This document shows positions 27,764-35,659 of a stretch of DNA of 64,000 nucleotides, one piece after another (within the stretch, counting starts at the first letter, position 1; each line of letters begins with the position of its first letter). The notes beneath the pieces were generated by a model. It was given only the letters and a program-made list of their open reading frames with translations. It was not told where the DNA came from and did not search any database. The position numbers were made by a program, and so were the translations under genes. Source of the DNA: Streptantibioticus rubrisoli (lineage in GTDB: Bacteria; Actinomycetota; Actinomycetes; Streptomycetales; Streptomycetaceae); contig NZ_JANFNH010000005.1 of assembly GCF_024436055.1 (NCBI RefSeq), positions 1-64,000 on the forward strand, in the 5' to 3' direction.

Positions 27764-27982
27764 CTATGCGGCAAGGCACATGTACTCGACATTCACCAGG
27801 TGGATGTTCTTGCAGTCCAGCGCGTACGCCAGCCCGCCCGCGACGAAGACGCCGCCGCGCGCAATGGACAGGATGATGTCCGGCTCGAACCCGTCGTCCG
27901 CGATGGCCTGCGCCAGCTCGCGCACCGCCTCGCCGAACAGGGGATAGGTGAGGTTCTCCCGCTCCCGCGTCACGCCGGTCAC
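27764..27982 (-). pseudogene. 5' part of the split phosphoribosyltransferase gene
   Basis: Encodes the first 65 or so residues of a PRTase: VTRERENLTYPLFGEAVREL, DIILSIARGGVFVAGGLA, DCKNIHLVNVE, then five codons supplied by element 2 and a stop. The GTG start at 27982 overlaps the dcd stop (GTGA), so the intact gene would be translationally coupled to dcd. The PRPP-loop half lies at 22313-22693. The family would salvage xanthine/hypoxanthine-type bases; substrate not established. Confidence 0.85.
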
Positions 27983-28554
27983 ACCTGCGTTCGGTGGAAG
28001 TTCTGGTACGAACGGGACGGCGTCGGCCCGCGCTGCCCCTGGTAGCGGGAGCCGTAGCGGTCGGAACCGTAGGGGAACTCGGCGGGTGAGGTCAGCCGGA
28101 ACATGCACAGCTGCCCGATCTTCATCCCCGGCCAGAGCTTGATCGGCAACGTGGCGACATTGGACAGCTCCAGCGTCACGTGCCCGGAGAAGCCGGGGTC
28201 GATGAACCCGGCCGTGGAGTGCGTCAGCAACCCGAGCCGCCCCAGCGAGCTCTTGCCCTCCAGCCGCGAGGCGACATCCTCGGGCAGGGTGATCACCTCG
28301 TACGTGGAGGCCAGCACGAACTCCCCCGGGTGCAGGATGAACGCGTCATCCCCTTCCGGCTCGACCAGCCTGGTCAGGTCCGGCTGCTCGACCGCGGGGT
28401 CGATGTGCGGGTAGCGGTGGTTCTCGAACACCCGGAAGAACCGGTCGAGCCGCACGTCAATGCTCGACGGCTGGATCATGGACTCGTCGTACGGGTCGAT
28501 GCGCACCCGCCCGGCGTCGATCTCGGCCCGGATGTCCTTGTCTGAGAGAAGCAC
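27979..28554 (-). CDS. dcd: dCTP deaminase
   Basis: Deaminates dCTP to dUTP (or dUMP in bifunctional types) for thymidylate synthesis. GTG start at 28554 gives 191 residues, the normal length: [19 protein letters not shown] at the N-terminus, the catalytic region [20 protein letters not shown] (catalytic Glu) and [20 protein letters not shown] at the end. Operon partner of the PRTase gene now split by two elements. Confidence 0.96.
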   Translation of the reverse strand: MLLSDKDIRAEIDAGRVRIDPYDESMIQPSSIDVRLDRFFRVFENHRYPHIDPAVEQPDLTRLVEPEGDDAFILHPGEFVLASTYEVITLPEDVASRLEGKSSLGRLGLLTHSTAGFIDPGFSGHVTLELSNVATLPIKLWPGMKIGQLCMFRLTSPAEFPYGSDRYGSRYQGQRGPTPSRSYQNFHRTQV

Positions 28555-28624
28555 GCCACGAGGATACGTGCAGAATCGGACCGGCGGGGTCCGGCCTGTC
28601 CGAGCCGGACCCCGGGGCACCTGG

Positions 28625-28795
28625 TCAGCGCGCCTGCCGAACCGTTTCAACAGGTACCGCATGCCGCAGCCGCGCACAGCGCGGGCACCGGATCAACCGC
28701 CCCGGCCCAAGCCGGTCGGCGCCCAGGTTCTGCAGCGGGAAGGTAGTGGTGCTGAACTGGTGCCCATCGGCACAACGAACGACGGTGCGCTCCAT
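28625..28795 (-). CDS. Conserved small Cys-containing protein
   Basis: A 56-residue protein ([20 protein letters not shown] ... [17 protein letters not shown]). AAGGGGAG precedes the ATG at 28795, which decides this start over longer in-frame versions. Cys at residue 8 and the CPRC pair suggest a small zinc ribbon. It is widespread in Streptomyces next to dcd and this tRNA region; function unknown. Confidence 0.7.
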   Translation of the reverse strand: MERTVVRCADGHQFSTTTFPLQNLGADRLGPGRLIRCPRCARLRHAVPVETVRQAR

Positions 28796-29019
28796 CGCTC
28801 CCCTTCTTTTCCCCACGGAATCGCCCTGCCGCCCAACCGCGGCAGCGGACGAAAGCCACATTAGGGGATGAACACCCCACCCCCCGCGCGGCACTCCGGC
28901 CCCTCACCGTACCGCCCCAACCCCCGTCGCCCACGCGACAAAACCCCCGGGGCGAATGCACCAGGGGCCAGCGATGGGGTACAGTGAGCGACGACGAGGC
29001 GCCCTATGGGGCGACTTAC

Positions 29020-29093
29020 GCGGGTGTAGTTTAATGGTAGAACATGAGCTTCCCAAGCTCAGAGCGCGGGTTCGATTCCCGTCACCCGCTCCA
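29020..29093 (+). tRNA. tRNA-Gly (anticodon CCC)
   Basis: Acceptor stem GCGGGTG / CACCCGC, D arm with GTTTAATGGTAGAAC, anticodon stem TGAGC/GCTCA around loop TTCCCAA (anticodon CCC), T arm CGGGTTCGATTCCCG and an encoded CCA after discriminator T. 74 bases. A strong terminator follows at once. Confidence 0.97.
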
Positions 29094-29098
29094 GAGAG

Positions 29099-29126
29099 AA
29101 ACCCCAGGCCAGGCGGCCTGGGGTTT
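29099..29126 (+). terminator. Terminator after tRNA-Gly
   Basis: AAACCCCAGGCC / GGCCTGGGGTTT, a perfect 12-base stem with a four-base loop, followed by GTTGTTG. Confidence 0.92.
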
Positions 29127-29661
29127 GTTGTTGTCTGAGCCTGCCGGGGGAATGCGCACCACGGGCTCACCACTTGGGCCCCAAAGGCGGCCTACGGGCA
29201 CCCCGATTGGGAATGCCTCGGCATTTTGCTGGATACACGTCTCGGATCTGAGACTCAATTCATGTGATCTGCACCGTCCCACCGGCCGCGTTCGCTGACC
29301 TTGCGGTCTGCTCCTCGGGGCCACAGGAGGTAGGCGTAGCGGCTCCAAACTCCCTGGTGGACTGGGGAGTTGAGCACGCGTGCGCCTACTTCGATCCGTC
29401 CGCCGCACGGCTCGCGGGCTCTTTGAACGACAGCAGCCGACTGCCGACACGGCGTGTGTCGGCACCCGGCCGGGCGGGTTGGGAGCGGGTCAGGCGGGGC
29501 GCACCGCATGCGCAGCACTTGCGCACCACTTGAGTTGCGCGCCCCGGTTTCCCGACGCTCGGCGCGGACTCGGGCGGCGAGGTCGCTGACGACCCTCTTT
29601 GCCGGGAGAGCGTCGAGTGCTGGCGGATCAGCGCGCAACCGTTCACGCGACCACGGCTGGA
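29127..29661. other. Gene-free region at the start of the zinc island
   Basis: No confident gene in 535 bases. A minus-strand stretch (about 29510-29680) reads [20 protein letters not shown] and onward with coding-like character but no start, and may be a gene remnant of unknown origin. ACACGGCGTGTGT (29448-29460) is a short inverted repeat. No copy of the tRNA 3' end was seen that would mark an attachment site. Confidence 0.4.
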
Positions 29662-29832
29662 TCAGCCCTCCGGGCGGAGCAGCCCGCGCTCGTAGGCCCT
29701 GACCAGGTTGCGCGGCACGCGGTACACCGAGCCGTCGATGGTGATGGGGACGAGATCGGGTCGGGTCGCCTTCCACTGCGCACGGCGATGGCGGGTGTTG
29801 CTGCGGGACATCTTCCGCTTGGGCACGGCCAT
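29662..29832 (-). CDS. rpmF: 50S ribosomal protein L32, zinc-free (C-) paralogue
   Basis: A 56-residue L32 starting [20 protein letters not shown]. It has no Cys, so it lacks the zinc ribbon of the usual form. Such C- paralogues replace zinc-binding ribosomal proteins when zinc is scarce. A Zur-box-like palindrome lies 46 bases upstream of its start. Divergent from the Fur-family regulator gene. The ATG 29832 follows GGAAGGACTC. Confidence 0.93.
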   Translation of the reverse strand: MAVPKRKMSRSNTRHRRAQWKATRPDLVPITIDGSVYRVPRNLVRAYERGLLRPEG

Positions 29833-29877
29833 GGTCTTGAGTCCTTCCCTGGTTCGAGCCCGCACGCTACATGAAAG

Positions 29878-29892
29878 TGGAATCCATTTCCA
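29878..29892. promoter_or_regulatory. Zur-box-like palindrome (L32 side)
   Basis: TGGAA-TCCAT-TTCCA, matching the arms of Streptomyces Zur boxes (TGaaAATGATTTTCA type). Positioned upstream of the L32 gene in the divergent L32/zur intergenic region. Confidence 0.7.
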
Positions 29893-29936
29893 TTGCACGA
29901 ATGGGCGGCGAGGCTACGCAAGAGGCTATATGGACA

Positions 29937-29951
29937 TGGAAGTCATTTCCA
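29937..29951. promoter_or_regulatory. Zur-box-like palindrome (zur side)
   Basis: TGGAA-GTCAT-TTCCA, only 15 bases before the GTG at 29966 and just after a TATAT sequence, so it would cover the promoter or start of the Fur-family gene. Confidence 0.75.
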
Positions 29952-29965
29952 TCTAGCCTCGAGGG

Positions 29966-30493
29966 GTGACCGGTGCCGAGTCTCCAGTGGGGTGGTCTGT
30001 CGTGGGCGGCCGGACGTTCGGCAACCCGCGAGGCGGGCAGGGCCGCGCGACGTGGCAGCGGGCCGCAGTGCTGCGGGTGCTCGGGGGGTGCCAGGACTTC
30101 GTCTCCGCCCAGGAGTTGCACGCACTGCTGGACGCCGCCGGACGAGGGGTCGGGCTGACCACCGTTTATCGCGCGCTGCGGGCCTTGGAGGCGACCGGCC
30201 GCGTCGATGTCGTGCGCGACGAGGCGGGCGAGCGGCTGTACCGGCGGCGGCCCGCGGACGGTCATCGCCATTACCTGATGTGCCGCTGCTGCGGGCGTAG
30301 TCAGCCGGTGGCCTCCGAGGTGGTGGAGGAGTGGGCCGAGCGGGTCGGGAAGGACGCGGGGTTCGCCGCCGTCCAGCACACCGTCGAGCTCACCGGAATC
30401 TGCGCCACCTGCGTGCCCAACGCCGACGAAGGAGAACCGCCATGCCGCTCGGGGCCCGTCCGCCACGGCGACCACCGCACTCGCTCGAGCTGA
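29966..30493 (+). CDS. Fur-family regulator, probable Zur paralogue
   Basis: Zinc-responsive repressor expected to control this island. The 175-residue protein has a winged helix (TWQRAAVLRVLGGCQDFVSA, VGLTTVYRALRALEATGRVD) and a dimerisation domain with metal ligands DGHRHYLMCRCCGRSQPVAS (about residues 97-116) and the C-terminal ICATC pair. GTG 29966 is the only start preceded by G-rich sequence, but the spacing is short; translation may be leaderless or start at a later GTG. Its 3' end overlaps the next gene by 52 bases. A second Zur normally exists elsewhere in the chromosome. Confidence 0.82.
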   Translation: MTGAESPVGWSVVGGRTFGNPRGGQGRATWQRAAVLRVLGGCQDFVSAQELHALLDAAGRGVGLTTVYRALRALEATGRVDVVRDEAGERLYRRRPADGHRHYLMCRCCGRSQPVASEVVEEWAERVGKDAGFAAVQHTVELTGICATCVPNADEGEPPCRSGPVRHGDHRTRSS

Positions 30494-30711
30494 AGGAAAC
30501 CGTACGGCGCCTGCTCAGCCTCGACGACGACACCGCCGTCGTGGTCCGACAACTCGCCTGTACTGAGCCCGGCTGCCCGCCGTTGGAGACGGTCATCGCC
30601 GTGCTGCCCATGGATGGCCCGGCGCGCCGTTGGACCCTGCACCGACCCACCGACCAGATCACCGAGGACGACCTGCGCCCGTTGCTCGCCAGCGGCCAAG
30701 AAGGAGCCTGA
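30442..30711 (+). CDS. Conserved small protein of zinc-starvation clusters
   Basis: An 89-residue protein from ATG 30442, preceded by AAGGAGA. Conserved-looking segments are LKETVRRLLSLDDDTAVVVR, QLACTEPGCPPLETVIAVL and DQITEDDLRPLL. Two Cys in ACTEPGCP. Not a known enzyme family to me. It sits between zur and the COG0523 GTPase gene and ends five bases before the latter, so it belongs to the same operon. Confidence 0.7.
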   Translation: MPLGARPPRRPPHSLELKETVRRLLSLDDDTAVVVRQLACTEPGCPPLETVIAVLPMDGPARRWTLHRPTDQITEDDLRPLLASGQEGA

Positions 30712-30716
30712 CCCCC

Positions 30717-31736
30717 ATGACACAAGCCACAGCGGCGGCCGTTGACAGCCGCGTCCCGGTCACCGTGCTGACGGGATTCCTCGGCTCTGGCAAGACCACG
30801 CTGCTCAACCGGATCCTGACCGAGCAGCATGGTCTGCGGATCGCGGTCATCGAGAACGAGTTCGGCGAGGTCGGCATCGACGACGCCCTCGTGCTCGACG
30901 CCGAAGAAGAGATCTTCGAGATGAACAACGGGTGTATCTGCTGCACCGTGCGCGGCGATCTCATCCGGATTCTGGGCGCGTTGATGCGGCGGCGGGAGAA
31001 GTTCGACCGCATCCTGATCGAGACAACCGGTCTGGCCGACCCCGCGCCCGTGGCGCAGACGTTTTTCATGGACGACGAGATCGCCGCCCAGCTACGCCTG
31101 GACGCCATCGTCACCCTCGTCGACGCCGCCCACGTCCTCCAGCACCTGAACGAGGAGAAGCCGGACGGCGTGGAGAACGAGGCAGTCGAGCAGATCGCCT
31201 TCGCCGACCGGGTAGTGCTCAACAAGACCGACCTGGTGGACGAAGCCACAGTGAAGGAGGTCATCTCCCGCGTCCGGGCCATCAACGCGTCCGTCCAGAT
31301 CATCCCGGCCGAACAAGCCAAGGTGGACCTGCAACAGGTCATGGACGTCGGCGCGTTCGACCTGGACCGGGTACTCAAGGACGACCCGCAGTTCCTGACC
31401 GAGACCGAGCACCAGCACGACACCACCGTCACATCCGTCGGCATCGACCTGCCCGGCGAACTCGACGAGGACCGGCTCAACCAGTGACTGGGCAACCTTC
31501 TGCGCACCAAGGGTGCCGACATCTTCCGCTCGAAGGGCATCCTGGCCATCGCGGGCGAGCCGAAGCAGTACGTGTTCCAGGGGGTGCACATGCTGCTGGA
31601 CGGCGAGTTCGGTCGCGACTGGCATGATGGCGAACCCCGTGGCAACCGGCTGGTCTTCATCGGCCGCCACCTCGACCGCACCACCCTGGAACGCGACTTC
31701 ACCGCCTGCCTGGCCACCGCGGGAGCCACCGCGTGA
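30717..31736 (+). pseudogene. COG0523/CobW-type zinc GTPase gene interrupted by UGA
   Basis: G3E GTPase, probable zinc metallochaperone. Residues 1-256 hold Walker A TGFLGSGKTTLLNRI, the metal motif NNGCICCTVRGD, ETTGLADPAP and the guanine motif NKTD. At 31485-31487 a TGA replaces the codon expected for Trp in the conserved LNQWLG start of the CobW C-terminal domain. The frame then continues without change for 82 codons (LGNLLRTKGADIFRSKGILA ... ) to a TGA at 31734 that overlaps the next start (GTGA). So one base change splits a 339-residue protein. True nonsense mutation, read-through or sequencing error remain possible. Confidence 0.85.
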
Positions 31737-32776
31737 GCAACCACATCAGCACTACCGCGCCCGACGCCGACCTGTCCACGGTGTGGTCCATCACGATCGA
31801 CGACGCCCCGGTCGCCCTCAGCGCCCAGGGCGACCTGGTGGCCGTGGCTGGGGCCGAGGGCATGGTCTGCGTCCTGGACACCGCCACCGGCACCCGCATC
31901 GGCGCCCTCGAACTGCCCGGCGGCCTACTGCACGTGGAACTGGCCCCGGATGCCCGGCACTTGGCGGCCACGGGCCCCATCGGGTACGCACTGTGGCGGC
32001 GGGAGAACGGCCAGGTGGCGACCTTCCAGACCGGCGCCTGGTCGTCCGTCGCACGGTGGGCGGACAACGAACGGCTCGCCGTCGCCTCCGGCCGAGGCGC
32101 CGTCGTACTCGCCGCCGGCGGGCAGGAGTTGTGGCGTACGGAACCGGCTGCCAGTACGGTCACCGATCTGGCCTGGATGCGCGGCGGACGGCGGCTGGCC
32201 GTCGCCGCCTACGGAGCGGTGCGCTGCCACGAGCGGCACCAGACCGCGCCGGTGGCCACCTACCGGTACGTCGGATCCCACCTGGCACTGGCCGTCGCGC
32301 CCACCGAGCGGTGGATCTGCAGCGGCAACCAGGACGCCTCCATCCACATCTGGCGCACCCGCGACGGCGATGAGTTGACCATGTCCGGCTACCCGGAGAA
32401 GGTCTCCCGGCTCGCCTTCGACGACACCGGCTTCTGGCTGGCCGCCGACGGCGCGCCCGACGTGACCGTGTGGGACTTCTCTGGCAAGGGCCCGGCGGGC
32501 ACCGCACCACGTTCGCTGCGCTGCCACGAGACCATCACCGCCCTCGCCTGGCGCCCCGGAGGCAGTGGCCACCTGGCCAGCGGAGGGGACGACGGCACCG
32601 TCGCCCTGTGGCGAGCCACCTCGGGACGGCCAGAAGGGCGACTGCGCCCGGCCCGCACCCTGGATGACCAAGCGCCGGTGGCGGCGTTGGCCTGGGCCGG
32701 ACCGCATCTGCTGATCGCCGCCCACCGCGACGGCACGGTACACGCCCACCACCTGCCGTCCAGGACCGCTCTGTGA
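31733..32776 (+). CDS. WD40-repeat protein of the zinc island
   Basis: A 347-residue beta-propeller candidate with about six to seven WD-like blades (for example SGNQDASIHIWRTRDGDEL, SGGDDGTVALWRATSGRPEG). No signal peptide, no enzyme domain. The GTG start overlaps the stop of the GTPase frame, and its own stop overlaps the next gene (GTGA), so translation was coupled through the now interrupted GTPase gene. Homologues occur in Streptomyces zinc-starvation loci; function unknown. Confidence 0.8.
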   Translation: MSNHISTTAPDADLSTVWSITIDDAPVALSAQGDLVAVAGAEGMVCVLDTATGTRIGALELPGGLLHVELAPDARHLAATGPIGYALWRRENGQVATFQTGAWSSVARWADNERLAVASGRGAVVLAAGGQELWRTEPAASTVTDLAWMRGGRRLAVAAYGAVRCHERHQTAPVATYRYVGSHLALAVAPTERWICSGNQDASIHIWRTRDGDELTMSGYPEKVSRLAFDDTGFWLAADGAPDVTVWDFSGKGPAGTAPRSLRCHETITALAWRPGGSGHLASGGDDGTVALWRATSGRPEGRLRPARTLDDQAPVAALAWAGPHLLIAAHRDGTVHAHHLPSRTAL

Positions 32777-33207
32777 GCAGCCGCACGGTGGTCGGCGCCG
32801 CCCGTACCCGGCCGTGCACGGTGATCGTGTGCCGGGGCTGCTGCTGCGGCAACTCCCGCAAGCACCCCGGCACCGACCACCAGTGGCAACTGGACCGGCT
32901 GCGGGCAGCGGCAGCGGAATCCGGTGGGCGACTCGTCGTCCGTACCACCGACTGCCTGGGCCCCTGTGGTCAGGCCAACGTCATCGTGGTCCAGCCCTCC
33001 GCTGAGGGACGGCTGGGCGGAGGCCGGGCCACCTGGATCGGCTGGGCCCTGGACGACGACTGCACCAGCGACATCCTGCGCTGGGCCGTCGACGGAGGCC
33101 CCGGCGTCACCGATCCACCAGCCACCCTGGAGTTGCAGTTCATCGCCGCGCCGGGCGAGGCACGGGCGCGAACCCGTGGACGCGGGCGCAACCGTGCACG
33201 CCGGTGA
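32773..33207 (+). CDS. Thioredoxin-like [2Fe-2S] ferredoxin-type protein
   Basis: A 144-residue protein with CRGCCCGNSRKHPG near residue 20 and DCLGPCGQANVIVVQP near residue 60, the Cys spacing of thioredoxin-like 2Fe-2S ferredoxins. The later part contains WIGWALDDDCTSDILRWAVD. It could also bind zinc. The GTG start overlaps the WD40 stop. Its 3' end overlaps the ArsR gene by 32 bases. Partner and substrate unknown. Confidence 0.72.
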   Translation: MSSRTVVGAARTRPCTVIVCRGCCCGNSRKHPGTDHQWQLDRLRAAAAESGGRLVVRTTDCLGPCGQANVIVVQPSAEGRLGGGRATWIGWALDDDCTSDILRWAVDGGPGVTDPPATLELQFIAAPGEARARTRGRGRNRARR

Positions 33208-33655
33208 AGTTCGGGCCCAACGGCCCTCACCGGCGCCGCAAACCGAACACCATCACACATGTGTCCGCGAACCCGCACCCCAACCGTTGGACGTCGCCAC
33301 CGCCGAGACCGTCGCCGCCATCCTCCAGGCCCTCGCCGCTCCCTCTCGGCTGCTGATCCTGAGCACACTGCGCCAAGGCGCGCGCCCGGTCACCGAACTC
33401 GCCGTAGCCATCGGCATGGAGCAGTCCGCCGTCTCCCACCAACTCCGCCTGCTGCGCGCCCTCGGCCTGGTCACCAGGCGCCGCGACGGCCGCCGCGTCG
33501 TCTACGGACTCCACGACGACCACGTCGCCCGGCTCCTCAACGAGGCCGTCTACCACATCGAGCACCTCAAGATCGAACACTCGAAGACCAGCCCCGCAGG
33601 CAAGGGCTTAATCGGGACATGGGCGGATTCCAGACGACAGCCGTCACACGGGTGA
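33176..33655 (+). CDS. ArsR/SmtB-family zinc-type sensor
   Basis: A 159-residue regulator. The winged helix (PVTELAVAIGMEQSAVSHQL) is followed by the alpha-5 metal site pattern DDHVARLLNEAVYHIEH, i.e. DxH then HxxH as in SmtB/CzrA zinc sensors. A His/Cys N-terminus (TEHHHTCVRE) may add ligands. GTG 33176 is the chosen start; no strong ribosome-binding site is seen and a later start is possible. Probably derepresses zinc efflux or storage when zinc returns. Confidence 0.82.
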   Translation: MDAGATVHAGEVRAQRPSPAPQTEHHHTCVREPAPQPLDVATAETVAAILQALAAPSRLLILSTLRQGARPVTELAVAIGMEQSAVSHQLRLLRALGLVTRRRDGRRVVYGLHDDHVARLLNEAVYHIEHLKIEHSKTSPAGKGLIGTWADSRRQPSHG

Positions 33656-33744
33656 AATCCCGATCACTCGGTGACAGGATCGAAGACGAGGTACCCAACG
33701 ACGCGGGGTAGACGGAAGCAACCAGGGAGAAAGAAGGACCCGTT

Positions 33745-34044
33745 ATGGCGACCGCCACGCACGCCCCTCATGCCAACCACACCCACCAGCACGGAGCGGG
33801 CTGCGGCCACGTCGCCGTCCCGCACGACGACCACGTCGACTACGTCCACGACGGGCATCTGCACCGCGCCCACGAAAGCCACGTGGACGAGTGCGAGCCC
33901 ACCGGCCACGCCGTCCACGAAAGCCACACCCACCAGCACGGAGCGGGCTGCGGCCACGTCGCGGTGCCCCACGGCGACCACGTGGACTACATCCACGACG
34001 GCCACCGCCACGCCCAGCACGACGGCCACTGGGACGACCACTGA
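33745..34044 (+). CDS. Histidine-rich metal-binding protein with internal duplication
   Basis: A 99-residue protein with more than 25 His. The unit HTHQHGAGCGHVAVPH followed by DHVDY(V/I)HDGH occurs twice (about residues 12-40 and 61-88), joined by a His/Asp/Glu linker. The HGAGCGH core includes one Cys per unit. No signal peptide, so cytosolic zinc (or nickel) storage or delivery is likely. It follows the ArsR gene and is probably cotranscribed with it; ATG 33745 is preceded by AAGAAGGAC. Confidence 0.82.
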   Translation: MATATHAPHANHTHQHGAGCGHVAVPHDDHVDYVHDGHLHRAHESHVDECEPTGHAVHESHTHQHGAGCGHVAVPHGDHVDYIHDGHRHAQHDGHWDDH

Positions 34045-34116
34045 CCGCAGGTCCCCTACCGCACGAACGACGGTCGGCGCCTCAGCCACGGGCCGAGGCG
34101 CCGATCCGCCGCTCAG

Positions 34117-35091
34117 TCACTTACCGGTTGCCTTGGCCAGCGCCTGCTCGATGCCCTTCAGCTCGCCGACCTGCCACTGCTGGAAGGTGTCGCTGGCCGG
34201 TGCGAGGGTCTCGGTCACGGTGGTGACCGGAATGCCCTCCGCCTGGGCCTCCTTGACCTGGGCCTGCACGTCAGGCGTGGAGTTCTGACTGTTGTAGACG
34301 TAGACCTTGATCTGCTTGTTCTTGATCTGCTGGTCGATGGTGGCCTTGTCCTTGGCCGTGGGGTCGGTGCCCTCGCTGATCGCGTCGAGGAACGACTCGG
34401 GGGTGAGCATCTTCAGCCCGAGGCCCTCGGCGAGCGGGGTGACGATGGACTCCGAGGCGCCGATGGGGGTGCCCGCGTACTTGGCCTTGATCTGCGATAT
34501 CAACTGGTTGTACTCGGCGAGGGTCTTGGTTTCGAAGGTGTTCTTCTGCTGGTCGAAGTAGGCGGCGTCGGCCGGGTCGAGCTTCTTGTAGTCGGCGGTG
34601 ATCTTCTCGATCACCTGGTGGACGTTGTCCGGTGAGTACCAGCGGTGCGGGTTGCCGCCGGGCTTGATGCCGACCAGGTCGCCGACCTTGAGTTCGCTGC
34701 GGCCACCTGCGGGGTTGGATGCCAGCAGTTTGTCGGCCCAGGAGTCGTAGCCGATGCCGTTGACGATCGCGTACTGGGCGGAGGCCACGGTGCGGCCGTC
34801 GGCGGCGGTGGGCTCGTAGTCGTGCGGGTCGGTGGCCGGGTTGGTGATGATGCTGGTCACCTTCGCGTGGCTGCCGCCGAGCTGGGCCGCGATGCTGCCC
34901 CAGAAGTTCTCGGCCGCCACGACCTGGATCACCTTGCCGGACCCCGATCCACCGCTACTGGACGAGGTGTTGCTGGTGCCCGAGGACGAGGTGGAGCACG
35001 CGGTGGCGGTGGCGGCGGTGAGGGTTGCGACGGCGGCGACCAGTGCGAGCCGGGCAGGCCGGTAACCGGCGGAACGGGGGACGGACGACAT
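34117..35091 (-). CDS. Zinc/manganese-type ABC transporter substrate-binding lipoprotein
   Basis: A cluster A-I (ZnuA-like) binding protein of 324 residues. ATG 35091 follows AGGAGAG. A lipoprotein signal ends at ATACS (Cys about 32), then a Ser/Gly linker. Ligand segments are DPHDYEPTAAD and GGNPHRWYSPD; the third His usual in this family is replaced by GASESIVTPL, and the late Asp lies in ISEGTDPT. No ATPase or permease gene is nearby, so it must work with a transporter encoded elsewhere. Two Zur-box-like sites lie upstream. Confidence 0.88.
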   Translation of the reverse strand: MSSVPRSAGYRPARLALVAAVATLTAATATACSTSSSGTSNTSSSSGGSGSGKVIQVVAAENFWGSIAAQLGGSHAKVTSIITNPATDPHDYEPTAADGRTVASAQYAIVNGIGYDSWADKLLASNPAGGRSELKVGDLVGIKPGGNPHRWYSPDNVHQVIEKITADYKKLDPADAAYFDQQKNTFETKTLAEYNQLISQIKAKYAGTPIGASESIVTPLAEGLGLKMLTPESFLDAISEGTDPTAKDKATIDQQIKNKQIKVYVYNSQNSTPDVQAQVKEAQAEGIPVTTVTETLAPASDTFQQWQVGELKGIEQALAKATGK

Positions 35092-35162
35092 GGCGACTCT
35101 CCTAGCGATGACCTTCCAGACCCATGACTGGGCCCGGCTCCGAGGCATCACCCAAGATAATC

Positions 35163-35204
35163 GACAATGATTTTCATATCAGTCGGTTATGACAATCGTT
35201 ACCA
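35163..35204. promoter_or_regulatory. Tandem Zur-box-like sites upstream of the binding-protein gene
   Basis: GACAATGATTTTCAT (35163-35177) and TGACAATCGTTACCA (35190-35204) both resemble the TGAAAATGATTTTCA-type Zur box. They lie 72-113 bases upstream of the lipoprotein start in an A+T-rich stretch. Confidence 0.75.
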
Positions 35205-35251
35205 TCCCTTGACGGGAAGTGCCACCCCTCGCCCCGTGTCGCCGACGGGAC

Positions 35252-35347
35252 TTACCAACTGCTCTTGCGCACGCCGGGGAGTTGACCCCCGTGGGCCAGC
35301 TCGCGCAGCCGGACGCGGGAGAGCCCGAGGGTGCGGAAGCGCCCGCC
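35252..35347 (-). pseudogene. rpsN: 3' remnant of a ribosomal protein S14 gene
   Basis: The minus strand encodes [29 protein letters not shown] and TAA, the C-terminus of bacterial S14. The frame upstream has no S14-like N-terminus and no start, so about two thirds of the gene is missing. Intact Streptomyces zinc islands often include a zinc-free S14 next to L33, L31 and S18, which are present here. Confidence 0.8.
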
Positions 35348-35450
35348 CGGGCCCTTCGCCCCCGGGCGCGAATGCGCGACCGCGGCAGTGGGCGGACATG
35401 ACTCCCGTTCGGGACGGGGCGGTCCCTGACGGCGCCACGTTACCGCTTTA

Positions 35451-35465
35451 TGAAAATGAAAACCA
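35451..35465. promoter_or_regulatory. Zur-box-like site upstream of L33
   Basis: TGAAAATGAAAACCA, a strong left half of the Zur-box consensus with a weaker right half, 21 bases before the L33 ATG. Confidence 0.55.
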
Positions 35466-35486
35466 GTTCCGTGTACCCTGGCTGCC

Positions 35487-35651
35487 ATGGCCCGCAACGA
35501 ACTGCGTCCGATCATCAAGCTGAAGTCCACCGCCGGAACCGGCTACACCTACGTGACCCGCAAGAACCGACGCAACGACCCCGACCGGCTGACCCTGCGC
35601 AAGTACGACCCGGTCGTCGGCCGCCATGTCGACTTCCGAGAGGAGCGCTGA
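35487..35651 (+). CDS. rpmG: 50S ribosomal protein L33, zinc-free paralogue
   Basis: A 54-residue L33 ([20 protein letters not shown] ... VDFREER) with no Cys, hence the C- form used at low zinc. It ends eight bases before the L31 gene. A Zur-box-like site precedes it. Little ribosome-binding sequence is visible before the ATG. Confidence 0.93.
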   Translation: MARNELRPIIKLKSTAGTGYTYVTRKNRRNDPDRLTLRKYDPVVGRHVDFREER

Positions 35652-35659
35652 CGTCCGCC

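Larger units (their letters stand above)
22645..27790. mobile_element. Integrative element 2 (tyrosine integrase), about 5.1 kb
   Basis: Inserted inside the PRTase gene between codons for ...NIHLVNVE (27764-27982) and NVEFYTG... (22313-22645). It carries a tyrosine integrase, excisionase, RepSA-type initiator, a conserved non-coding block and a DUF5753/DUF397 pair. No FtsK/Tra gene is present, so it is a replicating mobilisable or decayed form. The junctions share only an imperfect ten-base stretch (AACGTGGAGT versus AATGTCGAGT), so exact ends are uncertain by some tens of bases. Confidence 0.78.

Noticed and set aside
29020..29093. tRNA-Gly as the attachment site of the zinc island
   Set aside because: No second copy of the tRNA 3' end and no integrase gene were found between 29.1 and 40.8 kb, so there is no sign of tRNA-site integration.
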